A stretch of DNA of 64,000 bases, taken from NCBI GenBank assembly GCA_029266335.1, contig JAQSXC010000012.1, positions 1 through 64,000 on the forward strand, read 5' to 3'. The translations under genes were made by a program, and so were the position numbers. This DNA comes from Eubacterium sp. (GTDB lineage Bacteria > Bacillota > Clostridia > Acetivibrionales > DSM-1351). The notes under the pieces were generated by a model. It worked only from the letters and a program-made list of their open reading frames with translations, ran no database searches and had not been told where the DNA came from. Of this stretch, positions 1 through 8,374 are shown in pieces; the first letter of the stretch is position 1, and each line of letters begins with the position of its first letter.

Positions 1-52
1 GGCATAATATGTCTTGATATGTGCACTGCTTACGTAAATAATACTCTTGCGG

Positions 53-104
53 TTGACAGTAAATGAAGAATAGTATATAGTGGTTTTGTATAGAACCACT
101 ATAT
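53..104 (+). promoter_or_regulatory. Sigma-A promoter with overlapping palindromic operator
   Basis: A TTGACA box at 53-58 is followed after 17 bp by TATAGT at 76-81. An 11-bp perfect inverted repeat (75-85 and 94-104, spacer 8 bp) starts at the -10 box and covers the likely transcription start, which is where a repressor would bind. It precedes the TrmB-like regulator gene, so autoregulation is plausible but inferred. Confidence 0.6.
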
Positions 105-174
105 GCTGAATGATTTATAATTCAGGAACTGAAGGAATATCTCTATCAGTTATATAAGAAGCGGAGGTACGTTT

Positions 175-864
175 ATGGACGTAATCGAAGCCTTGATGCA
201 GGCCGGATTCACCCGGCATGAATCAGTGTTGTATGTTACACTGTGCAGAGAAGGTGAATTGACCGGGTATGAAGCATCAAAAATAACAGGTATACCCAGG
301 TCAAACGCATATTTGGGACTGGCAGGGCTTGCCGATAAGGGCGGAGCTTATAAAATTAATGGTGATACAGCCCGATATACAGCTGTAGATCCGGGAGAGC
401 TTGTTCAGAATTTAAAGAGAAAATTTGCCCTGATAATGGATATGATTGAAAAGGAAATCCCTCAGGTAAACACTACCGGAGACAGTTTTGTGACTATCAA
501 TGGTTATCATCAGATACTTGACAAAATGAAGAATCTTATAATACAGGCTCAAAAAAGGGTATATATTTCAATATCAAGAGAGCAGCTGGAATTTGTTATC
601 AAGGAACTTCAGGAGGCCAGGGAAAGAGGACTGAAGGTTGTGATTATAACCTCTGAGGGACTGGATATGGAAGGCATGGTCTGCTACACCTCCAGAAAGC
701 AGTTTGGAAGTGTACGACTTATTACAGATTCTGAAAATGTATTGACAGGCCAGTTAAATGAGCCAAACCCCACCAGCTTGTTTTCAAGGAACTCAAATAT
801 GGTGGATTTAATAAAGGATTCTCTTACAAATGAAATAAAGCTTATAAATATAACGAGACGATAG
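175..864 (+). CDS. TrmB-family transcriptional regulator
   Basis: A 229-residue protein whose first ~75 residues form a winged helix of the TrmB type (LxxxGFTRHESxVYxxL, then a recognition region IPRSNAYLGLAGL). A middle/C-terminal region (about 105-180) resembles the phospholipase-D-like sensor fold of TrmB regulators. The start has an upstream GCGGAGG. It is followed by lysA after a short gap, so the two are probably cotranscribed from the promoter at 53-81. TrmB-like proteins in bacteria are poorly characterised. Control of lysine/diaminopimelate metabolism is inferred from position only. The C-terminal part is shorter than in the archaeal sugar-binding TrmB, so a sugar ligand should not be assumed. 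Confidence 0.75.
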   Translation: MDVIEALMQAGFTRHESVLYVTLCREGELTGYEASKITGIPRSNAYLGLAGLADKGGAYKINGDTARYTAVDPGELVQNLKRKFALIMDMIEKEIPQVNTTGDSFVTINGYHQILDKMKNLIIQAQKRVYISISREQLEFVIKELQEARERGLKVVIITSEGLDMEGMVCYTSRKQFGSVRLITDSENVLTGQLNEPNPTSLFSRNSNMVDLIKDSLTNEIKLINITRR

Positions 865-921
865 ATGTCCATGATACAACTGAATAAATACAAAATAATT
901 CAAATAACGGAGGTAACACTT

Positions 922-2172
922 ATGACAGAATATTATTCTACAAAAACAGATTTTTTTGGAAAATCCGACCCTGAAAAGCTGATAAAGGAATTTGGCAGTC
1001 CTCTCTATGTCTATAATGAGAAAATATTGAGACAGAAGTGCAGGGATATGAAAAATTTGGTGGACTATCCTCATTTCATCCCCAATTATTCAATCAAGGC
1101 AAATTCGAATCTTCAGATCATAAAAACAGTAAGAGAAGAAGGCCTGAGAGCAGACGCAATGTCAGCCGGAGAAATTCAACTTCTGCTGCTTGCCGGCTAC
1201 AAGCCTGAGGAACTGTTTTTTGTTCCAAACAATGTTTCAGAAGCTGAGCTCAAATATGCTGTAGACAACGGCGTTCTTGTAAGTGTTGATTCACTTTCGC
1301 AGCTGGAGCTTCTTGGAAAGATCAACCCGGGTGGAAAGGTTGCCATAAGATTTAATCCCGGTGTTGGGGCAGGACACCATGAAAAGGTGGTTACTGCAGG
1401 CAAGAAAACTAAGTTTGGTGTTAATATTGACTGTGTACCGCAGGTTAAGGAAATAGCTGCAAAATATAAACTTAAAATATCAGGTATCAACCAGCACATA
1501 GGCTCATTGTTTATGGAAGGTGATTCATATATTGAAGGAGTAAAATCAATTCTGTCGGTTGCCGAACAATTCGAGGACATTGATTTTGTAGATATGGGCG
1601 GTGGCTTTGGCATACCTTATAAAAAGCAGGCTGGTCAGGAGCCTCTTGATCTGGTGAGCTTCAGGGAAAAGCTGACTGCTGTTCTTGTGCAGTGGACCGA
1701 GAAGTATGGAAAGAAAATTTTGTTCAAATCAGAGCCCGGCCGTTATATAGTGGCAGAATGCGGTATACTCCTTGGTACTGTGTATGCAACCAAGAATAAC
1801 TATGGAAACAGATATGTGGGAACAGATATAGGCTTCAATGTATTGGCAAGGCCTGTTATGTACGATTCACACCATGAAATCGAAGTGTACAGAAACGGCA
1901 AACTGCAAAACCGGGAAGCTGCCGAGGACGTAACGGTTGTAGGAAATATCTGCGAGAGTGGGGATATAATTGCAAAGCACAGAAACCTGCCCAAAATTGA
2001 AGAGGGGGATGTTTTGGGAATAATGGATGCCGGTGCTTACGGCTTTGCCATGAGCTCAAACTACAACATGAGGTTGCGCCCTGCTGAAGTAATGATCAAA
2101 GAAAACGGGGAAGCAGTGCTTATCAGACGTAGAGATACTTTTGAAGATCTTATTGCAAACTTCAAAGCGTAA
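922..2172 (+). CDS. lysA: Diaminopimelate decarboxylase
   Basis: PLP-dependent decarboxylase that converts meso-diaminopimelate to lysine, the last step of lysine synthesis in the cytoplasm. The protein is 416 residues from the ATG at 922, which has AACGGAGGTAA upstream. An in-frame extension back to 865 lacks a ribosome binding site. Alanine-racemase-like barrel landmarks are visible: YSIKAN with PLP lysine K59, HIGS, the phosphate-binding GGGFGIPY, EPGRYIVAECG, and the C-terminal CESGD and DAGAYGFAMSSNYN. The length is normal for LysA. Ornithine/arginine decarboxylases share the fold, but the CESGD and DAGAYG motifs and the length favour LysA. It follows the TrmB-like regulator in the same direction. 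Confidence 0.93.
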   Translation: MTEYYSTKTDFFGKSDPEKLIKEFGSPLYVYNEKILRQKCRDMKNLVDYPHFIPNYSIKANSNLQIIKTVREEGLRADAMSAGEIQLLLLAGYKPEELFFVPNNVSEAELKYAVDNGVLVSVDSLSQLELLGKINPGGKVAIRFNPGVGAGHHEKVVTAGKKTKFGVNIDCVPQVKEIAAKYKLKISGINQHIGSLFMEGDSYIEGVKSILSVAEQFEDIDFVDMGGGFGIPYKKQAGQEPLDLVSFREKLTAVLVQWTEKYGKKILFKSEPGRYIVAECGILLGTVYATKNNYGNRYVGTDIGFNVLARPVMYDSHHEIEVYRNGKLQNREAAEDVTVVGNICESGDIIAKHRNLPKIEEGDVLGIMDAGAYGFAMSSNYNMRLRPAEVMIKENGEAVLIRRRDTFEDLIANFKA

Positions 2173-2267
2173 ATTATTATTTTTCAAATAAGAACCAAAA
2201 TTCATATATTGCATAGTATATATTGATATTCTATTAACTTATTGGTGAATATTTAGGAGGCAAATAT

Positions 2268-2513
2268 ATGAGGGGTTCTGTATTGGAAAAATTAACGTGG
2301 GAAGGCAACAGCAAAAAAATGTTTAAGCTGGTAATAGATAATGTTCCATCTATTTTCTCAGGGTTGGTTAAACATGAAATTGAAGATTGGATAATAAAAA
2401 ACAAATTAACGGTAGTCACCGAAGAATTGTGTCTGAAAATGTTTAAGGAGAAAGCTCCAAAGGGAATGATTGAGAAATTGACTCCGAAGCTTGAGAGTTT
2501 AAAGACAAAATAA
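2268..2513 (+). CDS. Small protein with PCP_red (protochlorophyllide reductase C-terminal) domain
   Basis: An 81-residue protein with TTAGGAGG ahead of the ATG. Nearly its whole length matches the small helical domain known from the C terminus of the light-independent protochlorophyllide reductase B subunit (Pfam PCP_red): a W near the start, P-xFxRxxVk-like spacing, then an EDWIIKNKLTVVTEELCLKMFKE segment. In chlorophyll synthesis this domain helps place the substrate. Here it stands alone and no photosynthesis or tetrapyrrole gene is nearby, so its role is unknown. The gene ends at a strong bidirectional terminator and faces serA. Confidence 0.6.
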   Translation: MRGSVLEKLTWEGNSKKMFKLVIDNVPSIFSGLVKHEIEDWIIKNKLTVVTEELCLKMFKEKAPKGMIEKLTPKLESLKTK

Positions 2514-2515
2514 AT

Positions 2516-2553
2516 AAAAACTGTGAGAGGTAACATCCACTCACAGTTTTTTT
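2516..2553 (+). terminator. Bidirectional intrinsic terminator
   Basis: A stem AAAAACTGTGAG/CTCACAGTTTTT with a 12-nt loop ends in seven Ts on the plus strand and in five Ts on the minus strand. It separates the convergent small PCP_red gene and serA. Confidence 0.85.
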
Positions 2554-2605
2554 ACTGAAATTATATACATTTTATTGTTTATTATACTAATGATCTATAA
2601 GTACT

Positions 2606-3778
2606 TTATTTAGGAGAAATTACTCTGACGGTTTTAACACCGTCAATGGCTCTTATCTTTTCGATGGCTTCTTCGGTTAAATCGCCTTCTATATCAATTA
2701 CGTTATAACCTATGGTCTCCTTATGACGGGTAAGCATGTCCGCAATATTGATCTTGTATGCAGCAAGAATTGTTGTCATCTGACCTATCATATTGGGAAT
2801 GTTGCGGTGTACAGTAATTATCCTTATTTTATCGGTTGGGAGCATATCACAGTCGGGGAAGTTCACAGAGTTCTTTATCATTCCCGTTTCAAGATAGTCC
2901 CTCATCTGATTAACTGCCATAACAGCACAGTTTTCCTCCGATTCAGGAGTTGAAGCACCTAAATGCGGTACAGCGATAATTTCTTCAATGCCAAGCAGCT
3001 CATCCTCAGGAAAGTCTGTAACATAGCAGGCTACAGTACCGTTGCTGATAGCTTCCAGCAGATCCTGATTCGATACCAGACCGCCTCTGGCAAGGTTTAT
3101 TATTCTTACTCCCTTTTTCATTATTTCAAATTTCTCTTTATTAAGGGTATTCTTTGTTTCCTTTGTCAAAGGAACGTGTATGGTAATATAATCACAGGTT
3201 GACAGCAAATGATCCAGACTGTTGGCTCTTATTACGGTGCTTGACAGTCCCCAGGCAGCATTTACCGAGATATACGGGTCGTAGCCTATTACTTCCATAC
3301 CAAGTGATACGCAGTCATTTGCTACCATAACACCAATTGCACCCAGACCTATTACGCCTATTCTTTTGTTTTTGATTTCAGGTCCTTCAAACTGTGACTT
3401 GCCTTTTTCAACCAGCTTTGGCACTTCTTCGCCTTTTCCCTTCAAGGTTTGAGCCCATTTTATCCCCTGTGTTATCTTTCTTGAGGAAAGTAAAAGAGAA
3501 GCAATAACAAGTTCCTTAACTCCGGTGGAATTGGCACCAGGGGTATTGAAGACAACTATTCCTTTTTCTGTACATTTTTCAATTGGAATATTGTTAACTC
3601 CGGCTCCGGCTCTGGCAATAGCCTTAAGATTTTTTTGCAACTCCATCTCCAGCATATTTGCACTTCTTACAAGTATGGCATCCGGATTGCTTATATCCTC
3701 AGAGACCTCATAGCTATCCCCGGAAAGTATATCAAGTCCGCAGCTTGAAATTTTATTTAACATCTGAACTTTATACAT
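2606..3778 (-). CDS. serA: D-3-phosphoglycerate dehydrogenase
   Basis: NAD-dependent oxidation of 3-phosphoglycerate to 3-phosphohydroxypyruvate, the first committed step of serine synthesis. The protein is 390 residues from the ATG at 3778, which has CTTAGGAGGTTCA upstream; a longer frame back to 3817 lacks a site. It shows the D-2-hydroxyacid dehydrogenase architecture: catalytic arginine region (ARAGAGVNNI), Rossmann motif GVIGLGAIGVMVA, INLARGGLV, and the catalytic histidine in VPHLGAST. A C-terminal ACT-type domain (about 315-390, TVHRNIPNMIGQMTTILA) is the usual site of serine feedback. It lies downstream of serC on the same strand and should share its riboswitch-controlled transcript. 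Confidence 0.93.
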   Translation of the reverse strand: MYKVQMLNKISSCGLDILSGDSYEVSEDISNPDAILVRSANMLEMELQKNLKAIARAGAGVNNIPIEKCTEKGIVVFNTPGANSTGVKELVIASLLLSSRKITQGIKWAQTLKGKGEEVPKLVEKGKSQFEGPEIKNKRIGVIGLGAIGVMVANDCVSLGMEVIGYDPYISVNAAWGLSSTVIRANSLDHLLSTCDYITIHVPLTKETKNTLNKEKFEIMKKGVRIINLARGGLVSNQDLLEAISNGTVACYVTDFPEDELLGIEEIIAVPHLGASTPESEENCAVMAVNQMRDYLETGMIKNSVNFPDCDMLPTDKIRIITVHRNIPNMIGQMTTILAAYKINIADMLTRHKETIGYNVIDIEGDLTEEAIEKIRAIDGVKTVRVISPK

Positions 3779-3892
3779 ATTGAACCTCCTAAGCCAGGTT
3801 ATGGCTTTGAACCGCATAGGCGGCTACAAAATATTGAGAATTATCACTCCTAATCCGCCATAAGGCGAATAAAGAAGGCTTATTGATAAAAA

Positions 3893-4972
3893 TTATTTAT
3901 TCTCCAGCTCGAATTTCTTCATGAATTCCACAAGTGATATTACACCTTCTACAGGCATGGCATTGTAGATACTTGCTCTCATACCGCCTATGAGACGGTG
4001 TCCGCGAAGTGTGCACAAACCAGCTTTTTCAGCTTCTGAAATAAACTTTTCGTTCAGTTCGTCTGTAGGACAGGTAAATGGAATATTCATTAAGGATCTG
4101 TCTTTTTTGTTAACCTTGTTAGTAAACATTTTTGACTCATCAATGAAATTATAAAGTACAGCTGCCTTTTCAATATTTATTTTTTCTATACCCTTTACTC
4201 CGCCAAGACCGTTCAGCCACTGGAACACAAGCCCTGCCATATATATACTGTAGCAGGGAGGGGTGTTGTAAAGAGATTTTTCCTTTGCATGAGTTTCATA
4301 TTTCATCATGGTTGGAACATTTTCCACTATAGATTTTCCAATAAGATCATTTTTTATAATTACAATTGTAAGTCCGGCAGGTCCGAGATTTTTCTGGGCG
4401 CCTGCATATATCAGACCAAATTTGTTTACATCAATTTCAGTTGCCATAATATCACTTGACATATCTGCAACAAGTGGAATGCTGCCTGTATCAGGGTAGT
4501 CAATGTAGCGTGTCCCCTCAAGGGTGTTATTACTGGTTATGTGAACATAATCGACATCCGTAGAAACTTTATAGTTCTCGGGTATATAGGTAAAGTTTGT
4601 ATCTTCGGAGGAAGCGATCACGCTGGCTGCACCAAATATTTTAGCCTCCGAAATGGCTTTTTTTGACCAGTTTCCAGTGTTTATAAAATCAGCTTTTTTG
4701 TATTTGCTGAAAAGGTTCATGGGTACCATTGAAAACTGGGTTGAAGCCCCGCCCTGAAGGAATAATACTGAATAGGTATCATCAATATTCATAAGCTTAC
4801 GCAGCATACTTTCAGTATTTTTAATTATTGAATCGTAGGTTTTGGATCTGTGACTCATTTCCATTACAGACATGCCTGAATCCTGATAATTTAACATTTC
4901 GTTAGCAGCCTTTGCTAAAACAGGTTCCGGCAGCATTGAAGGTCCTGCGGAAAAGTTATAGACTCTGTTCAT
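3893..4972 (-). CDS. serC: Phosphoserine aminotransferase
   Basis: PLP enzyme that transfers the amino group from glutamate to 3-phosphohydroxypyruvate, giving O-phosphoserine. The 359-residue length is typical. Landmarks are the N-terminal NFSAGPSMLP, FLQGGASTQF, the PLP-lysine segment YAGAQKNLGPAG, and the C-terminal RGHRLIGGMRASIYNAMP. The start codon follows AAAGGAGTG. It is the first gene after the tandem glycine riboswitch and its terminator, with serA about 110 bp downstream, so serine synthesis appears to be under glycine control here. A separate phosphoserine phosphatase is not seen in the window. Confidence 0.95.
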   Translation of the reverse strand: MNRVYNFSAGPSMLPEPVLAKAANEMLNYQDSGMSVMEMSHRSKTYDSIIKNTESMLRKLMNIDDTYSVLFLQGGASTQFSMVPMNLFSKYKKADFINTGNWSKKAISEAKIFGAASVIASSEDTNFTYIPENYKVSTDVDYVHITSNNTLEGTRYIDYPDTGSIPLVADMSSDIMATEIDVNKFGLIYAGAQKNLGPAGLTIVIIKNDLIGKSIVENVPTMMKYETHAKEKSLYNTPPCYSIYMAGLVFQWLNGLGGVKGIEKINIEKAAVLYNFIDESKMFTNKVNKKDRSLMNIPFTCPTDELNEKFISEAEKAGLCTLRGHRLIGGMRASIYNAMPVEGVISLVEFMKKFELENK

Positions 4973-5017
4973 AAAAACACTCCTTTATGTTTTTTGATTT
5001 TAATTGTTCCCTGGATA

Positions 5018-5047
5018 TTAAAAAGGCCAAATCCAAATGATTTGACC
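5018..5047 (-). terminator. Riboswitch-linked intrinsic terminator ahead of serC
   Basis: On the minus strand GGTCAAATC pairs with GGATTTGGCC (one G-T pair) around a short loop and is followed by TTTTT. It sits between the glycine aptamers and serC, about 45 nt before the start codon. It is the natural expression platform for transcription control by the riboswitch. Confidence 0.75.
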
Positions 5048-5095
5048 TCTGAAATGCAAAATAAACACCATATTTTAATATAAAATATGTTCCAA

Positions 5096-5262
5096 AATGC
5101 ATACTCTGTCCTTTTGCCTGAGAGATTGACGGGATTACCCGTATTGCCCCTTCGGCGCCATCTTAATGGTCTCTCCAGAGGTCCGTCCTGATGAAGTCCC
5201 CTTATACCTGAGAGTGCTACTCCTTCGGTGTCCTTTTGCACGCAAAAGGAACTCTCCTCCAT
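5096..5262 (-). promoter_or_regulatory. Tandem glycine riboswitch (gcvT type)
   Basis: Read on the minus strand, two consecutive aptamers are visible. The first runs from GGAGGAGAG through ACCGAAGGAGTAGCACTCTC to AGG. The second runs from ACCTCTGGAGAGACC through GCGCCGAAGGGGCAA to ATCTCTCAGGCAAAAGGAC. The GGAGAG...CCGAAGG...CTCTCAGG pattern repeated twice with a short linker is the signature of the glycine riboswitch. It leads into a terminator and then serC-serA. Glycine riboswitches most often control glycine cleavage operons or glycine transporters, so a serine synthesis target is less usual. An apparent minus-strand reading frame across this region is a shadow of the RNA. Confidence 0.93.
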
Positions 5263-5300
5263 CAATCATCCGACACTATTAAGTTAACTACATTATATTA

Positions 5301-5329
5301 ATTATAAAGGTTGAAAAAGTTTGAGTCAA
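5301..5329 (-). promoter_or_regulatory. Promoter of the glycine riboswitch-serC-serA transcript
   Basis: On the minus strand TTGACT (5329-5324) is followed after 17 bp by TATAAT (5306-5301). This places the transcription start about 30 nt before the first aptamer. Confidence 0.75.
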
Positions 5330-5362
5330 GCAATATTTGTCATAAGAACCACAACAGGCAAG

Positions 5363-5809
5363 TTACTTTATTTTATTCATCACTGCCGAAAGTTTTGGTA
5401 TTACATCTTTAAGGAACTGCAAGTCTTTATCACTTAATGAGGAGAGTTTCTCAATCAGCAATTCCTTGCTTTCTCTTTTTTTCTGTTCAACAAAGTCATG
5501 TGCCTTTTGTGTCGGTTCAATTATAATTATTCTCCTGTCTTTTGGGTCATCATATCTGTTTACATAGCCCTCTGCAATCAGATTGTCAATGACAGGTGTC
5601 ATATTTGGCTTTGATATTACAAGGTCGTTTGCTATCTTGGAAACAGGGCAGGAGCCATGGGTTGTGAGATAAAATATTACTTTCATATTTGAAGGGGGGA
5701 TAGTTAGTCCTTTCATCACCAGACTTCTATTAATTAACCTGCCGTTTAAAAATATCAGCAGGTAGAACAAATCATTTGATATTTCATTTAATGCCTCTTT
5801 GGTAAACAT
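5363..5809 (-). CDS. MarR-family transcriptional regulator
   Basis: A 148-residue protein from the ATG at 5809, preceded by GGGAAAGGAAG; an upstream in-frame ATG lacks a site. The winged-helix core (about 30-110) shows the MarR pattern: GLTIPPSNMKVIFYLTTHG, then a recognition helix VISKPNMTPVIDNL, and the wing DPKDRRIIIIEPT with the conserved DxRR. MarR proteins bind DNA as dimers and often sense toxic compounds. It is divergent from a two-gene ABC exporter across about 310 bp. By analogy with other MarR/exporter pairs it probably represses the exporter, but no operator was identified with certainty. Confidence 0.85.
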   Translation of the reverse strand: MFTKEALNEISNDLFYLLIFLNGRLINRSLVMKGLTIPPSNMKVIFYLTTHGSCPVSKIANDLVISKPNMTPVIDNLIAEGYVNRYDDPKDRRIIIIEPTQKAHDFVEQKKRESKELLIEKLSSLSDKDLQFLKDVIPKLSAVMNKIK

Positions 5810-5998
5810 CTCTAAAAACTTCCTTTCCCTCTGATGTAAAATCATATATTTTTAACAAGACTTGAAAAAATCTTGCACGTATATTGTAGATGTTTCAAAA
5901 CTATTTGGTAATACTTGTGTATATATAATGAAGTCCATATTTTTTAAATACATTTATATTATAAACTATTTATTATAATTATACAATCAAAATTATTA

Positions 5999-6027
5999 TT
6001 GACATATAATAGTTATATATTTATAAT
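5999..6027 (+). promoter_or_regulatory. Promoter of the ABC exporter operon
   Basis: TTGACA (5999-6004), a 17-bp spacer and TATAAT (6022-6027) form a near-consensus sigma-A promoter about 95 bp before the first exporter gene. The surrounding DNA is very AT-rich with several small inverted repeats that could bind the divergent MarR protein. Confidence 0.8.
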
Positions 6028-6121
6028 TAAGTACAGTTGTTCGAAAATAATAGTCTTTGACTTAAATCATATATTTGGGCCGGACTACCAAAATTGGCGT
6101 TCAAGAAGGAAGGAGTAATAC

Positions 6122-8374
6122 ATGGGAAAAATATTAAGACACTTAAAGCCGCATATAGTTGCCATAATTGGTATCGTAGCTTTCTTGCTGCTGCAGGCTG
6201 TGTGCGATTTGTCTCTGCCCGACTACATGTCGAATATCGTAAATGTGGGTATTCAGCAGAAAGGTGTAGAAAATGCAGTTCCGGAATTGATTCGTAAGAG
6301 TGAAATGGATAAGCTGTCATTTTTTATGAAGGCTGAAGACAAAAAGCTGGTACTTGACAATTATACTCTGGTAGAAAAGAGTAACCTTTCAAAGGAAGAT
6401 CTTGATAAGTATTCAAAAAAATATCCTGAGTTAAAAAACAATGACGTTTACAAACTTAACGATATTGATGAAGATACAACAGATAAGTTGATTAACGTTT
6501 TAGGCAGACCGGAATTAAAGCTGTATGGGCTGGAAGTAAGTATAGCAGAGTTTCAGAAGACTGGCAGTACAAGCAACGAGCAGCTTACACAGTTTCTTTC
6601 TCAGATACCGAAGGGCACAGATCCCTTTGCATTTATGTCCAAGCTGCCTGCAGAAAAGCTTAAGGGCATGATGGATTCTATGGATAAACAATTTGAATCA
6701 ATGCCTGACAGTATTATCAGCCAGGGAGCCATGGGATTTGTTAAAGCTGAATACGAAGCCCTTGGAAGAGATACCGGAAGGATGCAGTCTGATTATATTC
6801 TTCTGGCTGGTCTGAAAATGCTGGGTGTGGCACTGGTAGGTATGGCTGCAGCAGTTCTTGTGGGCTTGCTGGCAGCTAGAGTTTCTGCAGGTCTTGGCAG
6901 AAGTCTCAGAAGAAACGTATTCGAAAATGTTGTTGCGTTCTCAAATACTGAATTTGACAAGTTCTCCACTTCTTCGCTTATAACACGATGTACCAATGAT
7001 ATTCAACAGGTGCAGATGTTTATGGTTATGTTCCTGAGACTGGTTTTCTATGCTCCGATCCTCGGCATCGGAGGTTTTCTGAAAGCTATGAAGACAGATA
7101 CTTCCATGTCCTGGGTAATAGGTGTTTCTGTTCTTGCAATACTCAGCCTTGTACTGGTGATGTTCGGAGTAGCTATACCAAAATTCAGGAGTATACAGAA
7201 GCTTATCGACAAGCTTAATCTGGTTACACGTGAATCCCTGACAGGTATGCTTGTAATCAGAGCCTTCGGTACACAAAAGAAAGAGGAAGAGAAATTCGAA
7301 AAAGCCAATGCTGATTTAACAAATACAAACTTGTTTGTCAGCAGAATCATGACGGCAATGTTCCCGATCATGATGCTCATACTGAACGGAGTTACACTTC
7401 TGATAGTCTGGGTGGGTTCACATCAGGTGGATCTTGGCAATATGCAGGTTGGTAATATGATGGCATTTATGCAGTACGCAATGCAGATAATATTTGCCTT
7501 CCTTATGATTTCCATGGTATCAATTACACTACCCCGTGCATCGGTATCTATTAACCGTATAGCAGAGGTTATTAATACAAAAGGTACTATTCTGGACCCT
7601 GACAGGAAAAAGGAATTCAACAAAAGCTTTAAAGGTACAGTTGAATTCAGGGATGTGGCTTTTAAATATCCGGGTGCTGAAGACGAGGTGCTTTCAGATA
7701 TAAACTTTACTGCAAAGCCGGGAGAGACTGTGGCATTCATTGGTAGTACAGGCAGCGGCAAATCAACACTTATCAACCTTATCCCGCGTTTCTATGATGT
7801 TACGGCAGGTCAGATACTTGTTGACGGGGTTGACATAAGAGAAGTACCACAGAAGGAATTGAGAGATAAGATCGGTTATGTTCCACAAAAAGGTATACTG
7901 TTCTCAGGAACAATTGAAAGTAATCTGAAATATGGATTGGAATCAGCTACAGCAGAAGATTTGGAGCTTGCAGCCGATATTGCGCAGGCAACTGAATTCA
8001 TTAGCGAAAAAGAAGAGGGTTTTAATACTGAAATAGCGCAGGGTGGTACAAATGTATCGGGCGGTCAGAAACAGAGGCTGTCCATTGCCAGAGCGCTTGT
8101 TAAAAAGCCTGAGATATTTATTTTTGACGACAGCTTTTCAGCACTTGACTACAAAACAGATGCAGCTCTGAGGAGAGCCTTGAAGGCAAAAACTCAAGGT
8201 GTGACAGTTATGATAGTAGCCCAGAGAATAAGCACGGTTATGAATGCTGATAAGATCCTGGTTCTGGATGAAGGTAAGATTGTTGGTATGGGTACACACA
8301 GGGAACTTTTGGAAAACTGTGAGGTTTACCAGCAGATAGCTCTATCACAGCTGTCAAAGGAGGAATTGGCATGA
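6122..8374 (+). CDS. ABC exporter half-transporter with degenerate ATP site and large extracytoplasmic insertion
   Basis: A 750-residue fused membrane-ATPase subunit of the multidrug/lipid exporter type. The first helix (about 12-35) is followed by some 170 hydrophilic residues before the second helix (about 225-250), making an unusually large outer loop or domain. The ATPase domain (about 500-750) has Walker A GSTGSGKST, signature VSGGQKQRL, and Walker B FIFDDSFSALD, where the catalytic glutamate is replaced by aspartate. That substitution marks the degenerate site of heterodimeric exporters. RBS is GGAAGGAG. It overlaps the next gene by 4 bp (ATGA), and the two products should form one transporter. 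Substrate unknown. The MarR neighbour suggests inducible efflux. Confidence 0.9.
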   Translation: MGKILRHLKPHIVAIIGIVAFLLLQAVCDLSLPDYMSNIVNVGIQQKGVENAVPELIRKSEMDKLSFFMKAEDKKLVLDNYTLVEKSNLSKEDLDKYSKKYPELKNNDVYKLNDIDEDTTDKLINVLGRPELKLYGLEVSIAEFQKTGSTSNEQLTQFLSQIPKGTDPFAFMSKLPAEKLKGMMDSMDKQFESMPDSIISQGAMGFVKAEYEALGRDTGRMQSDYILLAGLKMLGVALVGMAAAVLVGLLAARVSAGLGRSLRRNVFENVVAFSNTEFDKFSTSSLITRCTNDIQQVQMFMVMFLRLVFYAPILGIGGFLKAMKTDTSMSWVIGVSVLAILSLVLVMFGVAIPKFRSIQKLIDKLNLVTRESLTGMLVIRAFGTQKKEEEKFEKANADLTNTNLFVSRIMTAMFPIMMLILNGVTLLIVWVGSHQVDLGNMQVGNMMAFMQYAMQIIFAFLMISMVSITLPRASVSINRIAEVINTKGTILDPDRKKEFNKSFKGTVEFRDVAFKYPGAEDEVLSDINFTAKPGETVAFIGSTGSGKSTLINLIPRFYDVTAGQILVDGVDIREVPQKELRDKIGYVPQKGILFSGTIESNLKYGLESATAEDLELAADIAQATEFISEKEEGFNTEIAQGGTNVSGGQKQRLSIARALVKKPEIFIFDDSFSALDYKTDAALRRALKAKTQGVTVMIVAQRISTVMNADKILVLDEGKIVGMGTHRELLENCEVYQQIALSQLSKEELA

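Noticed and set aside
4969-5265. Minus-strand 98-residue reading frame ahead of serC
   Set aside because: It lies exactly over the glycine riboswitch and terminator and has no protein-family features.
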